A program made the position numbers and the translations under genes. The notes below the pieces were generated by a model that was not told the origin of the DNA, made no database searches, and was given only the letters and a program-made list of their open reading frames with translations. Shown here in pieces: positions 1-5,580 of a stretch of 35,427 bases of DNA. Origin of the DNA: Pseudomonadota bacterium (GTDB taxonomy: Bacteria > Pseudomonadota > Alphaproteobacteria > Micropepsales > Micropepsaceae); the NCBI GenBank assembly GCA_021851325.1, contig JAJZDZ010000027.1:1-35427 (forward strand). The letters run 5' to 3'. How positions within the stretch are numbered: position 1 is the first letter of the stretch; each line of letters opens with the position of its first letter.

Positions 1-73
1 GGTGCCTCGCGCGCTGTTCGCCGAGATTCTGAGCCTGATCGATGGGCTGCGGCCACGAGCGGCACCGTCATAA
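1..73 (+). CDS. Possible C-terminal end of an upstream gene (partial)
   Basis: An open frame enters from the left edge and stops with TAA at 71-73. The visible 23 residues (ending ...LRPRAAPS) read as a plausible C-terminus with an amphipathic stretch FAEILSLIDGL, but are far too short to identify. It could equally be chance open sequence. No function is proposed. Confidence 0.2.
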   Translation, partial: VPRALFAEILSLIDGLRPRAAPS

Positions 74-397
74 GAGCGGGGCCTGTGCAAGGCGTCATCA
101 CGACGGCAGGAGTGTGTCCGAATGCCAAGAAAGTCAGAACGAAGTTGCGAAGTGGTTGCATTTTCCCGCGGTCAGCGCAGTCCCGGGCTGTCGATGGCGC
201 CAAAGCTCTACCGGCAGCGGCAGGAAAGTGCTATTTGCCGCGCAAAGTCAGAGTCATATAGTGAATGTCGGTTGGACTCTGGAGCACCGCTTATGACCGG
301 TCGACTCACGACGCATCGAGGGGAACCCGTCGTCTTGCCGAGACACCTTCGGACGCTCGCCGCGCTCGTGGCTTCCGCGGTGCGGTTCCGATGCTGC
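74..397. other. Intergenic region upstream of the beta-propeller gene
   Basis: About 320 bases with no convincing gene. The beta-propeller frame stays open back to an ATG at 122, but residues encoded before 398 look non-conserved and precede the signal peptide. The region holds the candidate promoter at 235-262 and an ATG at 293 with a well-spaced GGAG at 281-284, which is the only serious alternative start. Confidence 0.5.
235..262 (+). promoter_or_regulatory. Candidate sigma70-type promoter for the beta-propeller gene
   Basis: TTGCCG (235-240) and TATAGT (257-262) are separated by 16 bases, giving four of six and five of six matches to the vegetative consensus. It lies 31 bases before the ATG at 293 and about 135 bases before the preferred start at 398. 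Seen by eye only. Confidence 0.35.
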
Positions 398-1468
398 ATG
401 ATCCGTGCCGCCGCGGTGACACTACTTGCTCTCCTGTCGACCGTCGTCGCCGTAGCTGCATCAGCGCCATCTCTGGCGACACGCGCTACGATCCGGCTTC
501 CTGGCAGTCCGTCCCGGTTTGACTATCTGAGCCTGGACGGTGCTCTGCACAGGCTGTTCATCTCCCATATGGGAGACGGCCGGGTGGTGGTCTTTGACAC
601 CGTCCACAACCGCGTACTCGCCGATCTGCCGGGATTCGAGGGCGACACCGGCATTACGGTCGTCCCATCGATCAATCGGGTATATGTTAGCGTCACCGGA
701 TCGCTGCTGAACCGTGCGTTCGGCTCTGGCAAGGTTGCGGTTCTCGATGCCGCCACGCTCCGGGTCATCGCGCGCATTCCCGGCGGTCGTTTCCCGGATG
801 GCTCAGCCTACGTCCCGCAATTGCACAGGCTGTTCGTCTCCGACGAGTTTGGCGGGCAGGATCTTGTCATCGACACGGTGGCCGACCAGCCTGCAGGCAG
901 GATTCCGCTGGGCGGGTCGGCTGGGATGACGGTCTTCGACCCGACCTCCGGAAAGGTCATGGTGAATGTGCAAAGCCGGCGAGTCCTGGCGGTCATTCAG
1001 CCGACGACCGATGCGATTGTCAGACGCGTGGCCCTGCCGGCGGCGTGCGTCCACAATCACGGACTTCTGCTCGACGATGCCGCGCGGCTGGCATTCATCG
1101 CCTGCGACGGCAATGCCCGGCTGGTTGTCCTCGACCTGCTGGACTGGCGTGTCACCGGCATCCACACTCTCGGCAAGGACCCGGACGTCCTCGCCTTCGA
1201 TCCGACCCGGAAGCTTCTTTATGTCGCCAGCGAGAGCGGCGTCATCTCCGTCTTCAGCGTGTCGGGCCGCGATGTTCGTAAACTGTGGCAAGGCTATGTC
1301 GGCGACGATGCGCATTCGGTGGCGGTCGATCCGCGTACCGGCCTTCTCTATGTCCCGATCCGCGATGTCGATGGGCATCCCGTGCTCAGGATCATGGCGT
1401 TTGCGCCACCCTCGCCGATGACAGGTCATGACGGCGATCCCCCCGGCAGGACGAAGAACCTCCGATGA
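398..1468 (+). CDS. YncE-like/YVTN-family beta-propeller protein, exported
   Basis: Predicted periplasmic or secreted beta-propeller of 356 residues; the biochemical role is unknown, as for most YncE relatives. The N-terminus is a typical Sec signal peptide (MIRAAAV, then a Leu/Val/Ala core, then AASA). It is followed by repeated blade units of about 40 residues with the pattern V(V/L)D...R(V/I)...P...D...LYV, for example VVVFDTVHNRVLADLPG, KVAVLDAATLRVIARIPG and RLVVLDLLDWRVTGI. I chose 398 because it places the signal peptide at the N-terminus. The ATG at 293 has a better Shine-Dalgarno (GGAG, 8 bases upstream) but would add 35 unconserved residues. The stop overlaps the next ATG as ATGA, indicating translational coupling with the truncated gene downstream. 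Confidence 0.8.
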   Translation: MIRAAAVTLLALLSTVVAVAASAPSLATRATIRLPGSPSRFDYLSLDGALHRLFISHMGDGRVVVFDTVHNRVLADLPGFEGDTGITVVPSINRVYVSVTGSLLNRAFGSGKVAVLDAATLRVIARIPGGRFPDGSAYVPQLHRLFVSDEFGGQDLVIDTVADQPAGRIPLGGSAGMTVFDPTSGKVMVNVQSRRVLAVIQPTTDAIVRRVALPAACVHNHGLLLDDAARLAFIACDGNARLVVLDLLDWRVTGIHTLGKDPDVLAFDPTRKLLYVASESGVISVFSVSGRDVRKLWQGYVGDDAHSVAVDPRTGLLYVPIRDVDGHPVLRIMAFAPPSPMTGHDGDPPGRTKNLR

Positions 1469-1713
1469 GTGAACAGAAAGGCTCGAAGATTGCTGTGGTC
1501 TGGCGCGGCGACGCGACGGCGCGGCGCAATGTGACACCGCAGAACAACCGCTACGTCCGGGTCTTTGAGGAGCTGGCGGCACTTGGCATCGAGGCGGAGC
1601 CTGCTGTGTTCGATGAGAGCGTTGTGCCAGAAGCGCCCCACCCGGAGCAGCACACTGTGCGTTCAGGCTATGCGTTTACTCGGCCGGACGCCCGAGAGTG
1701 TATTGCGCAATAA
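1465..1713 (+). pseudogene. Truncated gene: N-terminal stub resembling the Cj0069-family hypothetical proteins
   Basis: The first ~50 residues (KIAVVWRGD near residue 8, NVTPQNNRY near 22, then FEELAALGIEAEPAVFDES) look like the N-terminus of a conserved hypothetical family of roughly 350 residues, which I recall as Cj0069-like and possibly ATP-grasp-related. After about residue 52 the sequence becomes proline/histidine-rich and unlike that family, and it stops at 82 residues. The start overlaps the beta-propeller stop (ATGA), so the two were probably an operon. Deletion or insertion of the toxin-antitoxin/IS patch probably removed the rest. The family name is from memory; the truncation is inferred from the length and the abrupt change in character. 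Confidence 0.45.
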
Positions 1714-1722
1714 AATTGCGCA
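1702..1722. repeat. ATTGCGCA repeats with a 10-bp palindrome
   Basis: ATTGCGCAAT (1702-1711) is a perfect palindrome, and ATTGCGCA recurs at 1715-1722, 13 bases on. The pair lies about 50 bases upstream of the putative -35 of the toxin-antitoxin module, at the end of the truncated gene. It may be an operator or a recombination remnant. Confidence 0.4.
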
Positions 1723-1772
1723 GAGGATGGTTCTTCAGGAAATGGCCTGCGAACCGATCTCTTGCAGCTCTA

Positions 1773-1813
1773 TTGTTTCCTCAGAATAAAAATCGTAAAA
1801 TATTTCCTCAGAA
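1773..1813 (+). promoter_or_regulatory. Promoter and putative operator pair of the Xre-RES module
   Basis: TTGTTT (1773-1778) and TAAAAT (1796-1801) are 17 bases apart and form a plausible promoter in a locally AT-rich stretch. An exact 11-base direct repeat, TTTCCTCAGAA, occurs at 1776-1786 and 1803-1813, so one copy overlaps the -35 and the other starts just after the -10. That placement is what is expected of operators bound by an autoregulating antitoxin. A Shine-Dalgarno (GGGGAG, 1819-1824) precedes the ATG at 1832. Confidence 0.5.
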
Positions 1814-1831
1814 CAACCGGGGAGAGCCTCT

Positions 1832-2218
1832 ATGGAGCTTCAGAAGGCCAAACCCACCCCTACGCCCAAAGCCAGGGGCGCGGTTGTCACCAAAGCGGCC
1901 GTGCGTGCCGCCGACCATTTGAATCTGGCGAACGTCGAGCTGGGAAAGATTCTTGGGCTGTCTCCTGCCACCGTTTCGCGCATGCGCAACGGCCAGTTCG
2001 TTCTGGACGCAGACGGGAAGGCCTTCGAGCTCGCGGCGCTGTTTGTTCGCCTGTATCGGTCGCTTGATGCCGTCGTCGGAGGTGACGATCTGGTCGCTGC
2101 GACGTGGATCCGCCGCGACAACCTTGCCCTTCAGAAAAAGCCGATCGACCTGATCCAAAAGGTCGTAGGGATCACACATGTCCTCCAATATTTGGACACG
2201 CGACGCGCTATCATCTAA
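1832..2218 (+). CDS. Xre/MbcA/ParS-type antitoxin of an Xre-RES module
   Basis: Antitoxin of 128 residues that should neutralise the RES toxin encoded next and repress their shared promoter. After a basic Lys/Pro-rich N-terminus (residues 1-15) there is a helix-turn-helix around residues 30-55 (LANVELGKILGLSPATVSR), then the helical DUF2384-like toxin-binding part: AFELAALFVRLYRSLDAVVGG and, toward the end, W-I-R-R-D-N...PIDLI. Family members typically end with a similar 'NxxL...P..L' stretch. The stop lies 38 bases inside the toxin gene, so the two reading frames overlap, a common arrangement for this module. The start has a good Shine-Dalgarno and no better upstream alternative. Confidence 0.85.
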   Translation: MELQKAKPTPTPKARGAVVTKAAVRAADHLNLANVELGKILGLSPATVSRMRNGQFVLDADGKAFELAALFVRLYRSLDAVVGGDDLVAATWIRRDNLALQKKPIDLIQKVVGITHVLQYLDTRRAII

Positions 2219-2963
2219 CTTCGTATCGCTCGATACCACGGCTTGGCGGGTCGTAGAGGCGCAACACGTCGTCTCCACTATGAAACTGGTTGACACCCTT
2301 GAGGAGCAAGAGCTGCTTGAGGATGTGCTGGAGGAGACAAAGCCTCCGATGCCGCCCATGCCTGAGGGGATCCATTATCTCCTGTCCGCTCCGTTCCGAT
2401 ATAGCAGGAGGAATGCATTTCCGTCTCGGTTCAGGCGTTCCTACTCCGAAACAGGTGTCTTTTACGCCGCAGCATCCCCTGAAGCGGCGATTGCGGAGAT
2501 CGTCTTCTATCGTCGATTGTTCTTTGCAGAATCCCCTACTACGCCGATCCCGCTCAACCCCGCGGAGTATACCGCCTTCGCCGTCCAACTGCAGACAGAC
2601 AAAGCCATCGACCTGACGCGGCCGCCTCTCTCTGAAGATGCAAAGTCCTGGACAGACCCTGAGGACTATTCCGCGTGCCAGATCCTTGCTGACGAAGCGC
2701 GCGCCGCCGGCATCGAGGTGATCGCGTATACGAGTGTCCGGGACTCACTGCGACGCCTCAACTTCGCAGTGTTTTCGCCCGTCGCGTTCGCGCAGCTGAG
2801 CCCCTCGTCGCAGCAGACCTGGCGGATCTGGCTTCGTAGCGACGGTAGCGCAACGGCTAAATGCGACTCGCCAAAGCTCGGTCTCTCGTTCGAAAGCAAT
2901 GCGTTTGATATCGTTTCTCGTCTGCGGGCAGGAGAAGCGCACAATTCAATGCCGGGTGGTTGA
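2178..2963 (+). CDS. RES-domain toxin (NAD+-degrading family)
   Basis: Toxin of 261 residues. RES toxins degrade intracellular NAD+ and arrest growth (established for the Res and MbcT families). The domain is recognisable from FRYSRR...SRFRRSYSETGVFYAA...AAIAEIVFYR; the signature residues are Arg84 (in SRFRR), Glu107 (in AIAE) and Ser186 (in YTSVRD), giving the R-E-S triad of the family name. About 70 residues precede the core, somewhat more than in short RES proteins. The ATG lies inside the antitoxin gene with a 41-base overlap, ensuring coupled translation. The domain is intact, so the toxin is probably active. It lies between a truncated gene and a broken IS, consistent with horizontal acquisition. 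Confidence 0.85.
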   Translation: MSSNIWTRDALSSNFVSLDTTAWRVVEAQHVVSTMKLVDTLEEQELLEDVLEETKPPMPPMPEGIHYLLSAPFRYSRRNAFPSRFRRSYSETGVFYAAASPEAAIAEIVFYRRLFFAESPTTPIPLNPAEYTAFAVQLQTDKAIDLTRPPLSEDAKSWTDPEDYSACQILADEARAAGIEVIAYTSVRDSLRRLNFAVFSPVAFAQLSPSSQQTWRIWLRSDGSATAKCDSPKLGLSFESNAFDIVSRLRAGEAHNSMPGG

Positions 2964-3018
2964 GAGTGAGCGCTTGGCCGGGCGGAGCGACCTGATGTCT
3001 CTAAATCAGAACCGAATA

Positions 3019-3087
3019 GGGACCCCATCGCCGAGATGCGATAAAAGATTGAATTGGCAAAAGAATTTGCCCTTGAGGTGGGGTCCC
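3019..3087. repeat. Inverted repeat GGGACCCCA / TGGGGTCCC
   Basis: GGGACCCCA at 3019-3027 is the perfect reverse complement of TGGGGTCCC at 3079-3087, with 51 AT-richer bases between. It sits between the toxin gene and the truncated IS3 element. It could be a pair of ends from a second, degraded insertion sequence or a structured remnant; no coding sequence lies inside. Confidence 0.4.
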
Positions 3088-3187
3088 GATCGGCGCCGGT
3101 AGGGCCCGCGGCGGTCAAGGATTTTATTTGCCGTTTCAATGCCTTGCGCCTACCAGCGACAGGGTACCTTTTCGAGGCCGGTCCACA

Positions 3188-3694
3188 CGCCACGCAGAAG
3201 TCGGCACCCATCGTGTTCGACAGCCGCCAGGCCAGCACCTTTCGGGTCGCCCAGTCCATGATCGCCACCAGATAGAGGAAGCCGCGCCGCATCGGGATAT
3301 AGGTGATATCCGCGCACCAGACATGGTTGGGCCGCTTGATTGCCAGTTGGCGCCGCAGGCACGGATAGACCCGGTGCGCGGGATGAGGATCGCTGGTCCG
3401 GGGCCGCTGGTAGATCGGCGCCAGGCCCATCTTCGCCATCAGCCGCCGTGCCGGCCCCCGTCTAATATCGTGACCGGCGCGGCGCAGATAGCGCGCCATC
3501 TGTCGGCTGCCGTACCGCGGGCAGTCCAAGAACACCGCGTCGATCACCCGCATCAGGGCCAGCGTCTCGTCCCTCTCAGGCACAGGCGCGTAATGATAGC
3601 TCGACCGGCTGACCGACAGCAGCCGGCACTGCGCCGCTATCGACAGTCGGTCATGAGCGGGCTCGATCATCGATCGCCTCCGTGCCACGCTCAT
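3188..3694 (-). pseudogene. IS3-family transposase OrfB, 3'-truncated
   Basis: The reading frame gives the HTH-like and first half of the rve integrase domain of IS3-group OrfB: MIEPAHDRLSI...SRSSYHY, CPRYGSRQMARYLRR, MGLAPIYQRPRTS, then RPNHVWCADITYIPM...FLYLVAIMDW and RLSNTMGADFC. The Asp of CADITYI is the first catalytic acidic residue. The second (in the usual NTDQGSQF) and the glutamate are absent because similarity ends at about 3188. The frame then runs on through unrelated sequence to 2666 on the strand opposite the toxin gene. Length to the break is about 169 residues against roughly 270-290 for an intact OrfB. ATG at 3694-3692 is a nominal start, since native OrfB is made by frameshifting. 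Confidence 0.8.
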
Positions 3695-3760
3695 CGACTG
3701 GAGGCTTTCGCTAAAAAATCGCGCTCCACCAATAGAAGTTTTCCTTGGCGTTCGGCCTAC

Positions 3761-3781
3761 AATCGATCCACAGGATCGATT
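3761..3781. repeat. Short perfect inverted repeat at the orfA/orfB junction
   Basis: Arms AATCGATCC (3761-3769) and GGATCGATT (3773-3781) flank ACA. It lies directly after the orfA stop codon in transcription order, where IS3 elements have frameshift or junction signals, and close to where the two transposase halves cease to match a single element. Confidence 0.4.
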
Positions 3782-3782
3782 G

Positions 3783-4049
3783 CTATACGGCCTCACCCGC
3801 CAGGATCAGCTTGTCCACAGTCAGGTCTGATACGGCCTGCCGCAACCAGGCATTCTCCCGCTCCAGATCCTTCATCCGACGCGCCTGGTTCCTCTTCAGC
3901 CCGCCATACTCCTTGCGCCACCGGTAATAGCTCTGCTCCGTGACGCCGATCCGACGGCAGGCATCGCAAACCGTCCCGCCCTACGCCAGCACGATCTCCG
4001 CCTCACGCAGCTTGCCGATGATCTCCTCGGGCTTGTGCTTCCGAGCCAT
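3783..4049 (-). pseudogene. IS3-family transposase OrfA with internal stop
   Basis: Starting at the ATG complementary to 4047-4049, behind a good GGAGG, the frame reads MARKHKPEEIIGKLREAEIV and then LA, followed by TAG (complement of 3981-3983, codon 23), where relatives usually have Gln in LAQGG. The frame continues in register with GGTVCDACRRIGVTEQSYY, RWRKEYGGLK, then a leucine-rich coiled stretch MKDLERENAWLRQAV and SDLTVDKLIL, ending at TAG 3783-3785. This is a typical 85-90 residue helix-turn-helix OrfA, inactivated by one C-to-T type change (CAG to TAG). Confidence 0.75.
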
Positions 4050-4112
4050 TCCAGTCCTCCTTCGTGGTCCCAACTACGATAGTCGATGGACCACCCAGAA
4101 GGGGGCAGATCA

Positions 4113-4315
4113 CGCGCTTTCGCGATTTTATGATGCTCACAAGTTGCTCTCACCGATTGCCAGAGGCGCAACATAGGCCTGGAGCCTGCCCGCGGCCGCC
4201 CTGGTGCCCACGTGCCCCGGACAATTAGCGTCCATTTGTTACCCCAAATGGTTACCCTGAATAGTTCTATTCCCGCAGAGCCGCAGCCAACATGGTCATA
4301 TCCTATTGATATATC
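4113..4315. other. Junction between IS remnant and tRNA-Arg
   Basis: Gene-free stretch just beyond the tRNA 3' end. It holds the direct repeat GTTACCC (4238-4244 and 4251-4257) and the inverted repeat CCATTTG (4232-4238)/CAAATGG (4245-4251). Such repeats beside a tRNA 3' end are compatible with an integrase attachment region; no integrase gene is in view. Confidence 0.4.
4232..4257. repeat. Interleaved inverted and direct repeats near tRNA-Arg (candidate attachment-region repeats)
   Basis: CCATTTG and CAAATGG form a 7-bp hairpin with a 6-base loop, and GTTACCC is present twice, 13 bases apart, interleaved with the hairpin. It lies 59 bases beyond the tRNA 3' end. Alternatively it is simply a tRNA 3' processing or termination structure. 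Confidence 0.4.
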
Positions 4316-4392
4316 TGGTGTCGCCGACAGGATTCGAACCTGTGGCCCCGAGATTAGGAATCTCGTGCTCTATCCTACTGAGCTACGGCGAC
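4316..4392 (-). tRNA. tRNA-Arg (anticodon CCU)
   Basis: Read on the minus strand, 77 bases fold as a complete cloverleaf: acceptor GTCGCCG/CGGCGAC, D-arm GCTC...GAGC, anticodon stem CGAGA/TCTCG with loop TTCCTAA (anticodon CCT), T-arm with loop TTCGAAT, discriminator A and an encoded CCA (complement of 4316-4318). It decodes AGG, a rare codon in high-GC genomes. Its 3' end faces the accessory patch to the left, the orientation expected if an element integrated into this tRNA. Confidence 0.95.
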
Positions 4393-4579
4393 GCCGGGAG
4401 TCCTGATACACCAGCTGTGGTGCCCAGCCAATCACGAAGGCATTGCCGGGCCATTGCGGGCGAAGACTTTGCCTCCAGCGATTACCGTAGCTGTGGACCA
4501 ATGGCTGCAGCAGGTTGGGAGCAGTAAAGTCCCTCTTGCTGTGCAGGTGAGGCAGGAGGCGTCCCGCGACAGACCGCCG

Positions 4580-4593
4580 CCTCACGCGTGAGG
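4580..4593. repeat. Perfect 14-bp palindrome
   Basis: CCTCACGCGTGAGG is fully self-complementary, like a dimeric repressor operator, in the gene-free stretch between tRNA-Arg and the polysaccharide synthase gene. No adjacent regulator gene is visible. Confidence 0.4.
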
Positions 4594-4883
4594 TCCTGAT
4601 TAAATTCCTGAGCGCCGCGGCTCTCTTATCTTGGGCAGCCTGGTCGGCGAATTGGACCGTCTGGCAGGGATGCTCTTTCGATCAGCGATAAAGGGAAACA
4701 GGTACGGTCGCCTCCTCTGGTGCAGACCGCACAGGTACATCACCCGTCAACCCTTGGGGACGTTTCCGCTGAAAGCGCGCGCAGCCGGCACTGATTCTCT
4801 GCGTCCGCCAAATCAGGATCTGCCGGTCGCAAATGCGGCCTCAGGCTATCTCAAATGAGCGAAAGCAGGTGATGTCCTAGAAT

Positions 4884-4919
4884 TGTCACATGCCTTCCTC
4901 CCTCTCGCAGGGAGTGACA
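4884..4919. other. Possible stem-loop
   Basis: CTCCCT (4898-4903) pairs with AGGGAG (4909-4914) around a 5-base loop. Outside it, TGTCA (4884-4888) can pair with TGACA (4915-4919) across an asymmetric bulge. No U-tract follows, so it is not an obvious terminator; possibly a structured RNA or chance. Confidence 0.25.
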
Positions 4920-5580
4920 TTCGATACTGCACCGTTCCGCTTGCCGTTACGAAATGGGCATCGCCATTGCCCGGACCTCGGCAGCGCAGTCCTTACGCAC
5001 ACAACCCGCCGGGAGGAGATTGAGGAGCCACGCGCCGCCGCGCGCAGGTGCCGCGTCTGCCGACCAATCGAAAGAAGCGCCCACAGCCGGTAGCGTCGCG
5101 ATCGCATGCGGACGCCAGATCCTGCATCCGCTACGGTCCAAAAGGACCTGTGTTTCCAAACAGATGCCCCTGCCCCATAGCGTGGTGCACAGGCGGTGAA
5201 GGGGGCGCATCCCACCAGGTTTTTCCCAGCAGGTGCAGCAGGACCCTACAGCGGTCCCGACATGGCTACCGACGCCAGCGGCGGGAGCTGCGCGCGAAGA
5301 CCAGCCAACCAGGTCACGAAGAATACCCACCGGGAGATGGTAGAACCGCAGCGTTTCCATTATATACCCGCCGCCCTGGAGCAGGCTGGCACAGCGCATT
5401 TGGGGGCGATGCCCGGCCAACTTGCTGCCGCAGATTTGACAAAAGCCCCGCGCATAAGGGCGCCCATCGCCGTCGCACAGAGCGGCGCGGCAGGGCCGAT
5501 CGGCACGGATCTACTGAGATCCTCCGGCACGATCAGTCAGTCGCTCTGGTCTAGAACTTGGCCTTCGGGGCAAAACACGT

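Larger units (their letters stand above)
3188..4112 (-). mobile_element. Degraded IS3-family insertion sequence, left part missing
   Basis: Transposase reading frames orfA and orfB run leftward. The right end is placed near 4112 because TGATCTGCCCCC (reverse strand, 4112-4101), the usual kind of IS3-family terminal sequence beginning TG, lies just upstream of orfA. No matching inverted end is visible at the left: OrfB similarity stops abruptly near 3188. With a stop inside orfA and half of orfB gone, the element cannot transpose on its own. The orfA and orfB halves may come from two related elements, since the sequence between 3700 and 3795 matches neither well. Confidence 0.7.
4393..5580. 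other. 1.2-kb region without a recognisable gene
   Basis: Several short frames are open on both strands, for example 4947-5420 minus and 5048-5554 plus, but they overlap each other, are rich in Arg/Pro/Cys as expected of chance high-GC frames, and resemble nothing known. Visible structure is a 14-bp palindrome at 4580-4593 and a stem-loop around 4884-4919. No convincing promoter for the gene at 5581 could be chosen; a TTGACA at 5436-5441 has no well-spaced -10. The region may be decayed island sequence or contain an unrecognised RNA. Confidence 0.45.

Noticed and set aside
3128..3943. 271-residue plus-strand frame across the IS remnant
   Set aside because: It is the antisense of the transposase orfB and orfA remnants and lacks any protein-like features.
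4947..5420. 157-residue minus-strand frame in the gene-poor gap
   Set aside because: No recognisable motif, Cys/Trp/Arg-rich composition typical of chance frames, and overlapping frames of equal quality on the other strand.
5436..5441. TTGACA as a -35 box for the polysaccharide synthase gene
   Set aside because: No acceptable -10 lies 15-19 bases downstream, so it was not called as a promoter.
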